This document shows, piece by piece, positions 39,001-48,540 of a DNA stretch of 64,000 nucleotides (position 1 is its first letter; the number at the start of each line of letters is the position of its first letter). Made by a program: the position numbers and the translations under genes. This DNA comes from Bugulina stolonifera (Eukaryota > Bryozoa > Gymnolaemata > Cheilostomatida > Bugulidae), in contig OW285187.1 of the NCBI GenBank assembly GCA_935421135.1, positions 32,118,818 through 32,182,817 of the forward strand, given 5' to 3'. A model generated the notes under the pieces. The model had not been told where the DNA came from. It did no database searches and saw only the letters and a program-made list of their open reading frames with translations.

Positions 39001-42000
39001 CACAATAGTCAATTCTGTCTGCTTCTACTAATTCCCACAAGGCCAAGAAGAGAAAATACTTTGTAAAGATTTCCATTATGAAGGTGAGCAACTATTTCAT
39101 CAATCAAATGGTTAGTATGACATTAAGCTACCTGAATTATAGGCTGAGGCTATTTCACTAGTAAAGATAAAGTTTAGCTCATACTTCAAAATTAGTTCTG
39201 CTGCAATCTCCATGTGTACTACACATACATGTGACTTACCACATATCCTACCCTCTTTATCCTATTTGAGTAACCAATGTGCATCACATGTACATTACAT
39301 TAGAATCAATAACACAGGTTGAAAACTCACATAAGTGAGTATCTAAATGTACATGTATTTATCTTAAGTTATTAAGTAAAACAATTCATGTCCCAGGTAT
39401 CCATGACTATTTGTAGGAACATCAATCTGTTGCCAGGCTTTTATGTGTATGAACAGCAGTGGGACGTCTCCTCTATTTCTAGCCTTGTCAAGTCATTATA
39501 AGGAGTGTGGTACAACTCCCTTCAACTTCAGCGACTTCAAGTTACAACATCAAAGCAGTCAACTTTGGCCAAGCTTATAGTGGATTTCCTGAATGCAGTC
39601 GGCTCTATCCATGCACTAGCCCTCCTAGGATGGATTCCAGGTAAGTTGACTTTCTACAGGCAATAAACCTTCTCTTCCTGATATAATTTTCATTACCATT
39701 GATTCCAGAATGGGCCTCTGTTGCTAAAAAGCAAAGATGAAGGCAGATTACATAAGTCCGTCCGCATTACAGATCATACCCAAATATTGTAATACGTAGG
39801 TACACTGTATTATTATACATGTATCACATTGCTCTAATACTGCAGTAGTAAACATACACATAGTTTGAATCAACTAGTATTATACACTTACATGTATTTT
39901 ATCTGTCTCCCATAACCTCTGCCTTCCTCCTTCAAGTACTAAAGTGCAGTGATCATTTCCAAAAAACTAGCAATAAAAAGCTTTGTGGCAAAGCTATGCA
40001 TACATCAGCTATCAGCTTTCAGTATCTTGTTGTATGACTGCACATGTTTTGTGATAGCTAGCAAGTCACAGTGAGGTAATGGTTAAGCATGTGGGTTTGT
40101 AATCTGGAGGTCCAGAGTTCAAATCTAGTCTACTACATCTGCTACGCTTAAGTTTTTGTTTGTCTTATTTTTTTACTGTCAAAATTATTAATACACAACA
40201 TACTCTCAACAGGATTCAAGAAAACAGATGTTAAGGTGCTACCATCTGATCTCGCAATAGAAGGACTATGGAAAGACTACAACTCAATGAAGTTCATAAT
40301 TTGGTCTATTTCACCAGAATGGCGGAATCCGGATAGTTCTAACCTACCTACCTCAAAGACCCTTCTCAGGGCTACCCACATATGAGAGACCATTTTGTTA
40401 ACTTGTTACAGGATGTGCAGTATCTTCTATTTCACTTGCATGGAAATCTGTGTTAAAATTTATGTTAATGCAGCCTGTCCATCGCAATTGGTGCACAAGT
40501 TCATTTTCACTGTTTTTGTCGAAAATCCGAAATCAGTATCTCTTGTTTAAGTGGCCATGGGACACAAGATATGGTTTTTACATTGTTTTTAGTTATTTCA
40601 TCAGATTCCTCACACATTCTTACCCCTAGTCAGTAAAAACTAGCAATGTAAGTCAATTAGATATGCCCGTTGCTAAGTTCTGAATAGTGTAAACAATAAA
40701 TTATTGGTTCGAAAACTTTAAACCAGATTTTCTCAGTTCGCTTTTTTGTGAAAATCGACAGATATGGACCCAGTATTATCCTGATAAAAATTGAACCGTT
40801 GGTGCTAGAATAAAAAGGAAAACATATTTAAAATCCTCATAAATTTCTATATCTGAAAACATACATATCTCAAAATCTTTGGGTACCTCCCGATGTCTGA
40901 TTCTGATAGCAGGGGTCACATATTTATATACTTCATTATGTCCACCAATCAGCATGCTGTTTGTTATAATAATAACCAGTTGCTAAGTTTGATAATATTT
41001 GTATGCATCAAGTTTGTTTGCTTAGAATTGGTGATAGGTGAGTATGTTATTACTCAATCTAACAATGTAATAGCATCACAATGTAATAGTGTCATAATGT
41101 AATAGAGCATTCAATGTCACATGTCACGCTACCATACCATCTTGCTATTTTCTATCTGTATTACAGGTACCAATCAAATGGATGGCCCTGGAGTCAATAC
41201 AACATAGAATATTCAATCACCAGACAGACGTTTGGTCATACGGTGTTACCATCTGGGAGATTCTCACGTTTGGCCAGAAACCATATGATGGTATAAAGGC
41301 CAGAGATATTGCTATTCTAATAGAGAGAGGAGAACGGCTACCACAGCCTTCTATCAGTACTATAGATGTCTATATGATCATGATCAAGTGTAAGTATGCT
41401 ATGATATAATTGTGTAGGCAGTGTACGGGGTTGGGACGGTGCACCACTGTCCCAACCCCTTCCCAAGTAGTAATATATTTGGCTAGGGATACTAATGAAT
41501 AACACATGTAGATAAGGTGCACTCAGAAGGGTTTTATATTTCAGTATTGTATATTAGACAAGTATAATACAACTGAATAGGCACTAGTCATGGCTTACAC
41601 AATGCAGGTAATATAATGACGTACATAAACTATATATACATAAACTATATATAAAATATGTATGTTATAAACCTGGAGTGAGATTCAAATTGTTTATGTG
41701 AGTTACGATTATAAGTTGTTACAATTTCGTTCACCCATTGCTACTCGGAACAAAAGGGGGACTGAGAATAGGAAACTGTGCTTAAACTGTGTTACAAACT
41801 CGGCTAATAATATTGTTGTTGACCAAAATGTTTCCTCTAAGATTGTTTCCAATGGAAAGTTCCTGTAATTCTGTATTGTGTTGACTGATTATTCATAAAC
41901 ATGATGTCTCAATCTTTGATAAATTGATTTATGATGAAATTTAATTTGTAATATTAGTTAAACACTCAAGTATACTAGCGGAACCATTCAAGGGAAACCG

Positions 42001-45000
42001 AATTCAAGTTCCTGATGTTGGACTAAAAATATTCAACTTTCATCTGTCACTGGTGTGGGATAATTCAAATCAATCATTTAAAATTGGAAGTTTTAGAAGA
42101 TAGGACACCATAAACACTTTAGTTCCTGATAAACTGGTTCTCAAATCGATAAGACGATAAATGACTCAACCTATCCAAAACCAGTCAAAGACCTACATGT
42201 ATCCCAAACCAGTCTTCACCTTTAACACCAGCATTGCCTATAACTCTGCCTTATATATTACATAATTAGGTTGGATGTTAGATGCAAACACTAGACCAAC
42301 GTTTGAAGACCTCACAAAAGAATTTACCAAAATGGCGCGTGATCCCGGCAGATATCTCGTTATCGAGGGAGACCAGCTCAAACGAAACCCTACCATCAAA
42401 CTGAATCATAATTGGATGCTGGAGGATCTACAAAGTATGGACGATGAATACCCAGATAAAGACTTAGTCGGTATGTACATGTACTGTTTCTATAATTAGT
42501 GTATATTATATTTATAACATGATATACACGTACATGTATAATAGGCTGTATATTGTATAATAATTAGTAAACTGTATATTGATATTGCTGACTATGATTA
42601 TGTAGGTGGAAAAGGCAGTCTGTAAATTAGTATATGATAGTGTATATTATCCTCTACTTGTTATTGTATTATTCTTGTATTATTACGTAGATAGAGTTGA
42701 AGCCTGGCTTAGGTCAATAGATGCATACATTCACGTTCAACAGAGCAAAAAATCAAAATGTCGACCTGCCTGTAGCTTATAGTATATCGTACTAGTTTCT
42801 GTTTACCCAAAATTCCACTGTGCCCTTACTATTTAAACTTTCAATTTAATATTTTGATTTGATTTCGATTTGGGAGTTCAGGATTTGGCCATAAAATCAG
42901 GAAGATTTTTCGCAATTTGATAAGGAATGGCTGCAATACCGAATAAAAGCTAAATATTTATTTTCAAATATTTTATAGCTGGCAATATAATACATCAATT
43001 CGATTATTTGTAATTATTTATATTTCTGCTGTTTATAGCACCTGATGATTATCTATCGCCATCCATAGCCTCCACATCATATCCTCGGTACGAGAACGAT
43101 GATGCGGTGCCCCCGCCTTTTGAGAAGAGTTTACAGCCCTGTGGCTCAGCTGATAATCTGCCTTCTCCACTTAGATACACTTCATCACCTACTCTCAGGA
43201 CCTTCTCTGATACAGAGAAACTGAGTGAGTTATATACATGTATACTACTATGAGCTAGTACACCTACATGTATAATTAGTGTAGTTGTGAATATTATCAG
43301 AAATATGCACAAATGAAACAAAAGAAAAATGAAAAGAGTTCAGTGGCTGATTTATAACAAAAAAGTCGGTGAGACCTGTTGTAATGGAAAATTGGTTTTT
43401 TATTGAATTGTACTATTTAACATACTATACACTTAGGTCTACCGCTCAGAACTAAATAATAAGCTATGGGTGTAGTGGTATTCATGTTATAAAACAAACA
43501 TTTACATGTAGCCTATATTGGACAACAGAAAAAGAAATCACAGCATTATATGGCACAGGCTACCCTCTACCAGCGTCATAAATAATAAATAATATCACTA
43601 ATGAAAATAGTAAAACATTTATAAATTCAGGCTTGGTGGCCCCTTGATCCCTTGATATTTAGTAAAGCAGAGCAGCCTGCAATAACATGGGCTGATGGTT
43701 TCTGGGAAATGTGCCGAGATATCAGCTCATCACTGTAGGTGTAATATTCTTCCAGCCTGTGGCTATAACTCTCTACTTGAAATTTGATTACAGAAGAAAT
43801 TTATACTGTACAGGCACATGTATATTTCACTTGCATGTGCTTGATTGTACACTCTGCATAAAGACATACACATGTGTATAAGTAGGATACGGCTATATGC
43901 TGTTGTGTCACCTCCACATGTCCCAGTAAATGGCATGTAATGTGCTGCCAATAATATACATGTAAAATCTAGCAAATACATGTATATATTCATATAGATT
44001 TTGACATGTAGGTAAAGTCAATAAATCATTTTACTCTATAAATAGTAGAATAATTTCTTATTCTCATGAAGGAAGACAACTCCCTGTTAGCACCGACCAC
44101 AAGAAATTATTTCACCAGCTGAATGTATTATACATTTCCTAAATTGCAAAAATAGTCTCTTTCCTCTGTTTATTGGATATGACATTAATATAATGGACAT
44201 CAATATTCAGTTTCTGGTTACATGACTATTCCAGTTGCTATGGTAACCAGTGTGTTGTATAATTAAATACTAAGTAATCCTCAATGCTCTACTGATTTCC
44301 ACAATCATGTCATGAGCTATTTTAGGTCACCATGATGAGGTAAATGATATTTTCATAATAATACTTTAGCCTTAGTTTTATACTGTATTACTTGTACTTA
44401 CAGCTGTGGACACAGAGACAAATGATGAGTACCTCCAGCCAGTGAGTGCTAGGGGGACGCTCCGCTCAGCCCCCACAGTCGATGATGATGGATACCTCCA
44501 GCCACAGAATTATTCAGGTTATATAGATGTTTTAGCTGATGATAGAAGTGAGTGCTACTTACCGCATGAAACCTTAGTTCCTTGCACTCTGTTGCTTCCA
44601 CTATTGCACGTGTTTAGACCACCAATGTTTAAATCACATTAATTGCATTAAATCATTGGAAATTTAAAAGATTGTCCTACGAAATTAGTATTCTACTGTA
44701 TATCTTAAAACATTCTAAGCAATACAAACAAACTTATGTGTTTTTATAAAACACTAAGCTGAATCAGCCATTTAATATACGTGGCTAGGTTCTGCTATTC
44801 GTGGAAATTGGTGGAGTGTTGTACTCTTGATCTTGTAAAGAAATTTATTCTAAATTATGCAGCAGATTCTGCTGTCTGACTGTGTTTCCTGTTACCACAG
44901 AATATTATTATGACAAAATGTTAGACATCTGTGCATTTTTCATGACAACATGATGTGTCTGGCACGTAAGAACTCTGCAGCTATGTGCAAACTTGCCCTC

Positions 45001-46508
45001 AACTTAGATTTCCTGTTTTGGTGCTGAAAGCTCGATCTGCCGACTTCTGTTCACTTTGTATGGCTATATACTTTGAGGCTAGCCAATGCCTATCTTCTAT
45101 ATACTTAGAGGCTAGCTTAGCATCTATATTCTTTGCATCTTCTCACTTTGAGAGTATATTACCATAATTTATCATAAGTTGTAAGTTGGTGTATGCTATT
45201 ATTATTAGGCTTTGCCTGACTATATGCCTAAGTGACTTTATCATCATTGCAAACTTTTTTATCATTAATTCAGAAAAGAAGCAACTTGACAATAATCTCC
45301 ACGGCTATGAAAATGTAAGATTCCCTGGGTTACTACTACTACTAGCTGGACTAGTACTACTACTACTAGTACTACTGTACCATTGCTACTAGTACTAATA
45401 CTACTGTTAGCACTGTGACAAGTACTAGTATTGGTAGTACTAGTAGCTCAGCTAGTAGTAGTTGGGTAAGGAATGAAAGTGAATGTTCGACTTAACTAGC
45501 TTCAGGCTTTTGGGTTAAGCGTTACGCTCTGTCTGTCTGTTATGTTGCTGTGTATCAACTACAGTTACATTGTGCAGCATAGTACCAATTATAATACACG
45601 TCTAGTTATCCTCGTAACCTCATAGGGTGATCTATTCTAACCTACTCGGTGTAATCCACCCTTTAACCTACTGCCTATATTGGTACTATGTCTGTAGAAA
45701 TAGCCACTCAGTATTTTTTCATTTCTTGACGCTATTATATAATTTACGCTGCCTGAGAAGCAATTGGTTGATTCGAATGCAACCCAAATCTCATTTCATT
45801 GCATATGTTCGTTCCTTCTGTTATCTGAATGGATGCTAACTAACACCACTTTGTGTTTATCTGTATCACTGGGTCTCAATGTGGTTGTGTTGGGTTGTCT
45901 TGTTGGCACTGCATCCCAATTGATAGACAATGTTATCACTTACCCAGCCTGTGGGCTATGTGGGACAGACTATTTGTAATTATTGAGTTATGTTCCAAGT
46001 GCTCTAAACTCTAGGAACTTGACTCTAGAATGTGAACAACTTGGAACCTAGGCTATGGTGTATGTAAATACTGTTACAGTTACATGTAGGATGCAGCCCA
46101 CATCATGTTAGTGTAGGTCTATCTACACTACTTGTTGATAGAAGTGTTTGTAATGTAAAGTATAATGTTCATAGGAAATATTCTAGAAAGTCTCTTTAGT
46201 CTTACAACTCCCACTTTTCTGTTTTAGTTAACTTACCAGAAGTAAGCAAAGTTGCAGCAGATTCAGATGAGGAAGAAGAAGACGAGAGTCGTCAACCCCT
46301 GTTGGTAGTAGATAACTCCATATATTTATCAAATAAAGACGACATTACTCCTTTACCTACTCATAACTTGACTTCTAATTCTATGCGGGCAAATGTAGAA
46401 AATCCAATATACATGTCTAATAACAACGGCTCCCCTCCACCCCACAAACAGTCATTGAGCCCACAGTATACGAACCCAGACTACGTCAACCAAGATGTTA
46501 ACTGTTGA
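24017..46508 (+). CDS. EGFR/ErbB-class receptor tyrosine kinase, complete, 22 coding exons, 1414 aa
   Basis: The exons are 24017-24101, 27915-28286, 29162-29308, 29413-29594, 30060-30201, 30482-30722, 31861-32028, 32421-32608, 32845-33065, 33602-33741, 34094-34292, 34493-34750, 35168-35280, 35641-35828, 36306-36430, 36586-36870, 37437-37592, 41167-41389, 42270-42470, 43039-43224, 44404-44547 and 46228-46508 (TGA). Every junction is in phase and the total is 4245 nt. Order: signal peptide (residues 1 to about 24), L domain I, furin-like CRD, L domain II, second CRD, extra Cys-rich repeats, TM helix (about 836-858), kinase (about 910-1165), tyrosine-rich tail. Kinase landmarks are GSGAFG (914-919), K940, E957, T985 as gatekeeper, HRDLAARN (D1032), DFG (D1050) and KWMALES. 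It is a plasma-membrane receptor expected to dimerise on ligand binding and trans-phosphorylate its tail. Its length is close to insect EGFR. The acceptor at 23995 implies a 5' UTR exon upstream. Confidence 0.95.
24102..27914 (+). other. First coding intron of the receptor gene (3.8 kb)
   Basis: The intron separates the signal-peptide exon from L domain I. I see no coding exon, tRNA or clear transposon. Both flanking exons leave one base (G|AT), so no extra exon is needed. Confidence 0.6.
27915..35280 (+). other. Receptor ectodomain: L1, CRD1, L2, CRD2 and extra Cys-rich repeats
   Basis: L domain I (27915-29308) opens [10 protein letters not shown] and has [11 protein letters not shown] and [10 protein letters not shown], matching EGFR domain I. 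The CRD at 29413-30201 has [18 protein letters not shown] and [15 protein letters not shown] domain II (30482-32608) has [14 protein letters not shown] and [14 protein letters not shown]. The CRD at 32845-33741 has [17 protein letters not shown]. Exons 34094-35280 add further Cys-rich sequence ([43 protein letters not shown]) beyond the four domains of vertebrate EGFR. This resembles the extra membrane-proximal furin-like region of invertebrate EGFRs. Several NxT/NxS sites are present. Confidence 0.9.
31078..31285. repeat. Small inverted-repeat segment in a receptor intron
   Basis: AAATCTTGGTTTCCA at 31078-31092 is exactly complementary to TGGAAACCAAGATTT at 31271-31285, enclosing about 180 bp. 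This is a MITE-like size and shape, but no clear target duplication was found. Confidence 0.4.
35641..35828 (+). other. Receptor transmembrane exon
   Basis: The exon encodes a short extracellular stalk rich in T and A, then a hydrophobic helix ([20 protein letters not shown]), then the stop-transfer RQKRKH and the start of the juxtamembrane segment. GxxxG/small-xxx-small spacing (GSLFGA) is present, as in ErbB dimerising helices. Confidence 0.9.
36026..36296. repeat. 31-bp minisatellite in the intron before the glycine-loop exon
   Basis: The unit TACCTACTACTTATATTACT plus GTATATACATG repeats with starts at 36061, 36092, 36123, 36154 and 36185, with degenerate copies on both sides, about nine in total. 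The last copy ends about 10 bp before the acceptor at 36305. Because 31 is not a multiple of 3, the repeat creates overlapping spurious open frames. Confidence 0.9.
39388..40383 (+). pseudogene. Coding-like fragment with one in-frame stop and a spliced continuation
   Basis: A frame from 39388 reads [20 protein letters not shown], then [16 protein letters not shown], then meets TAA at 39499-39501. It continues open in the same frame as [13 protein letters not shown], then [20 protein letters not shown], then LLGWIP, to a consensus GTAAGT donor at 39641. An acceptor (CTCAACAG) ending about 40212 continues in phase with [20 protein letters not shown] and reaches TGA near 40383. The amphipathic, helix-like composition looks protein-coding. 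I do not recognise the family; a distant similarity to the C-terminal half of PEX11-type peroxisomal proteins is only an impression. The retained intron argues against a retrocopy. Confidence 0.4.
40068..40200 (+). mobile_element. tRNA-derived SINE-like copy
   Basis: A box A-like segment, GTGAGGTAATGGTTAAGCAT (40071-40090), and a box B-like GAGTTCAAATC (40115-40125) have tRNA-like spacing. They are followed by a T-rich tail. The flanking stems do not pair as a functional tRNA. Confidence 0.5.
45274..45314 (+). other. Possible 41-nt cassette exon of the receptor
   Basis: A 41-nt open segment has an AATTCAG acceptor and a GTAAGA donor, and reads [14 protein letters not shown]. It joins in phase with the preceding tail exon but leaves the next exon out of frame. 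Inclusion would therefore add this peptide and stop five codons later (LTYQK then stop). Skipping it gives the full tail. It may instead be a chance splice-like segment. Confidence 0.35.
45331..45440. repeat. (CTA)n/(TAC)n microsatellite
   Basis: Imperfect CTA/TAC triplets with CTAGTA interruptions lie in the last intron region of the receptor gene, just after the possible cassette exon. Translated through, they give an artificial leucine run. Confidence 0.7.
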
Positions 46509-48540
46509 GGTCATATAATTAATTTCATATAATTTGATGTATACATGAAACCTTTGTTACCTTATATTATATTCTAGCAGCGAGCTATGGTGAGCAGTGC
46601 CATACGATATAATTCTATTTAATAACTGTTCTATTCTGATTTTTATGCCTTAAGCAATATTTTTGTTTTCATTCAAGTTAGAATGACATTTTTTATCAAC
46701 CAGTATTCAAGTACTACGCAGTGAAAACAGGGTTACGTCACATTTGCCATATCTTAAGAACTTGAAGTGATATTTTTTAATATTTTTGTAAATTTTTGAT
46801 ATTGTTCTTCTTATAATGGTCTCCCCTTGTTATATTTTGCCTACAACTATATAAACTATTTTCCTATTGAGGCCCACCTGGGCTTTTAGCATTTTTTAAT
46901 ATGCTGCCTATTGTGATACAGTAGCAATTCACTGGTAATCCCACATTGATTATACTATGGTCAATGACCAGATAATTTAATTTTGTAAAGGGAAGAGATG
47001 GTTTAGCATTTTTTCTGATAATTAACAGTCTTTGCAACTAAATTACCCTCTGTACAGTGCATTGCCCTTAAACTGTATATAATTATACTTGAATGTACTT
47101 TTCCACATGCAATATCCCTTTTGCTCACAATACAATATATATATTAGATGCTTTTAACTAGGTACGTACTAGATTCTATATGACTATATTATAGTGTAGG
47201 CTTCACAATCACCCTCCTATTCAGTAGATATTTACACCATATTTGATGCATCCAATTATTTAAAATTTCTTCTGCTTTACTTTATTCTATTATACATATT
47301 AGGCTTATTATAAAATCTTATATAATTATGCATTATATTTTTATATAGCAATAATATATAAAATAATGATGACTATGAATAAACATAACTAATTCTTCAT
47401 AAATATAAACAAAGAGTTGATAGAATAGCTCTAGCACTACGTTGAAAACCGAAACTCGATGCTATTGGTCCACTTCTAGAAGGACAGCAAATGTTATAGG
47501 TTCACCCCTCAAAAGACTGCAAATGGCCAGAGCAATAAATTAATTGCCCGTTACTTATTGCAAGTGCAGTGTGGTACACGATCCCCCAACTTTGACCACT
47601 GAGTGTGGTACATGTATTTCCCAAAACTATGACTATATGAGTGCAAAATGCCTCCCGGTACAACTTGGCACAACCCGTGGATTTTACTCCAGTAGTCCAA
47701 TATTGGCAACTGTATGTAACCCAGAGCCAGAGCTCTCAATGGCTCTGATGTAACCGATAGAATATGACTAATGTACCCTAGCTGTACTAAGGAATAACCC
47801 TATTTGGTTATTGCATGCAGCTCTGAGCTGTTGGTGAAGACTCTATTCTGGATATATGACATGGCTGGTATCTAATGGATTCCTTTCAAGAATATGCTAT
47901 TTCTTTCTACATAGTATATTTTGGGATAATTAGCTGTACCGTAGAAATACTTTATTTACATGTGTGGATTTTTATTTTCAATAAGCAAAGTTCAAGCTCT
48001 CTGTTTTCTGTCTACTATAGGCTTACATCAACTTGGCTGATAGCCAATTCAGTGCTGAGCTGACCCCAAACAGACCCTTGACTACTGAGCATCTGCTATG
48101 CAGTGACTACAGGAGTAAGACAACTCTTACAGCAAGTAGGATCTGTTACTAGGGATACACATGTACATGTAGTAGCACTAAACATCATTATCAGGAAAAT
48201 GGAATTTTTTACAAAAATAGTTCCACAGTATTTATTTGTAAAGTCTTGTAGAAATAATATAAAAACTATTTGTACCAGGTATTACAGCAATACTGGCTTA
48301 GTATAATAAATATGTATGCTGACACTTACCACAATGACATGTTGGCAGCATCCAGTATAAAATAAACATGTGGCCAGAGGGTTCTGGGTCTATAAAAATA
48401 CCTATGAGATGTGTGACTGAGTGGGTTAGCCTTAGTTTATGTATACCTGCACATAGCTGTACATTACAGTCATGCACTTATCATGTAATAGTAAAGCAGT
48501 CTCAAATATAGAATCTATGAAAATATCTATGCATATAGCT
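46509..48540. other. Convergent intergenic region between the receptor and CCP genes
   Basis: Both flanking genes end here. The sequence is AT-rich, presumably the two 3' UTRs and a short spacer, with no supported gene. TTTATT at 48231-48236 (AATAAA on the - strand) is a candidate poly(A) signal for the CCP gene. Confidence 0.6.
47378..47383 (+). terminator. Candidate poly(A) signal (AATAAA) of the receptor gene
   Basis: AATAAA lies 870 bp downstream of the TGA at 46506-46508, in AT-rich 3' sequence. Earlier variant signals may be used instead. Confidence 0.35.

Larger units (their letters stand above)
38353..40920. mobile_element. 2.57-kb segment with 30-bp terminal inverted repeats in a kinase intron
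   Basis: TGTGACCCCTGCTATCAGAA plus TCGGACATCG at 38353-38382 matches the reverse complement of 40891-40920 at 29 of 30 positions. TA flanks both ends (38351-38352, 40921-40922), as expected of a TA-targeting transposon, though the flanks are AT-rich anyway. I recognise no transposase inside. The interior holds a coding-like segment (39388-40383) and a SINE-like copy (40068-40200). Confidence 0.65.
36306..42470 (+). other. Receptor tyrosine kinase domain exons
   Basis: Five exons encode the juxtamembrane end ([10 protein letters not shown]), the glycine loop [45 protein letters not shown] (gatekeeper Thr), [18 protein letters not shown], the activation-loop tyrosines in [47 protein letters not shown], and the C-lobe end [14 protein letters not shown]. 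All residues needed for catalysis are present. The sequence follows ErbB kinases almost segment by segment. The intron at 37593-41166 splits the activation loop between SGK and VPIKW. Confidence 0.95.
43039..46508 (+). other. Receptor C-terminal tail with phosphotyrosine motifs
   Basis: Three exons (43039-43224, 44404-44547, 46228-46508) encode repeated YLxP sites: PDDYLSP (43041-43061), DEYLQP (44424-44441) and DGYLQP (44487-44504). These resemble the DEYLIP PLC-gamma site of EGFR. An acidic run (DSDEEEEDE) follows. Near the end are NSIYLSN, NPIYMSN and NPDYVNQ (46473-46493), which combine NPxY (PTB) and YxN (Grb2 SH2) consensus motifs. Ligand assignments come from known SH2/PTB preferences, not from data here. 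Confidence 0.85.

Noticed and set aside
40068..40140. tRNA gene
   Set aside because: It has only tRNA-like promoter boxes; no complete cloverleaf can be drawn.
42690..42711. Extra 22-nt receptor exon after the kinase domain
   Set aside because: The phase on exit does not match the next exon (43039) and the donor GTCAAT is poor.
45315..45392. Leucine-rich 'transmembrane' read-through after the possible cassette exon
   Set aside because: It comes from the (CTA)n microsatellite and begins with a GT donor; a second membrane helix in the receptor tail is not credible.
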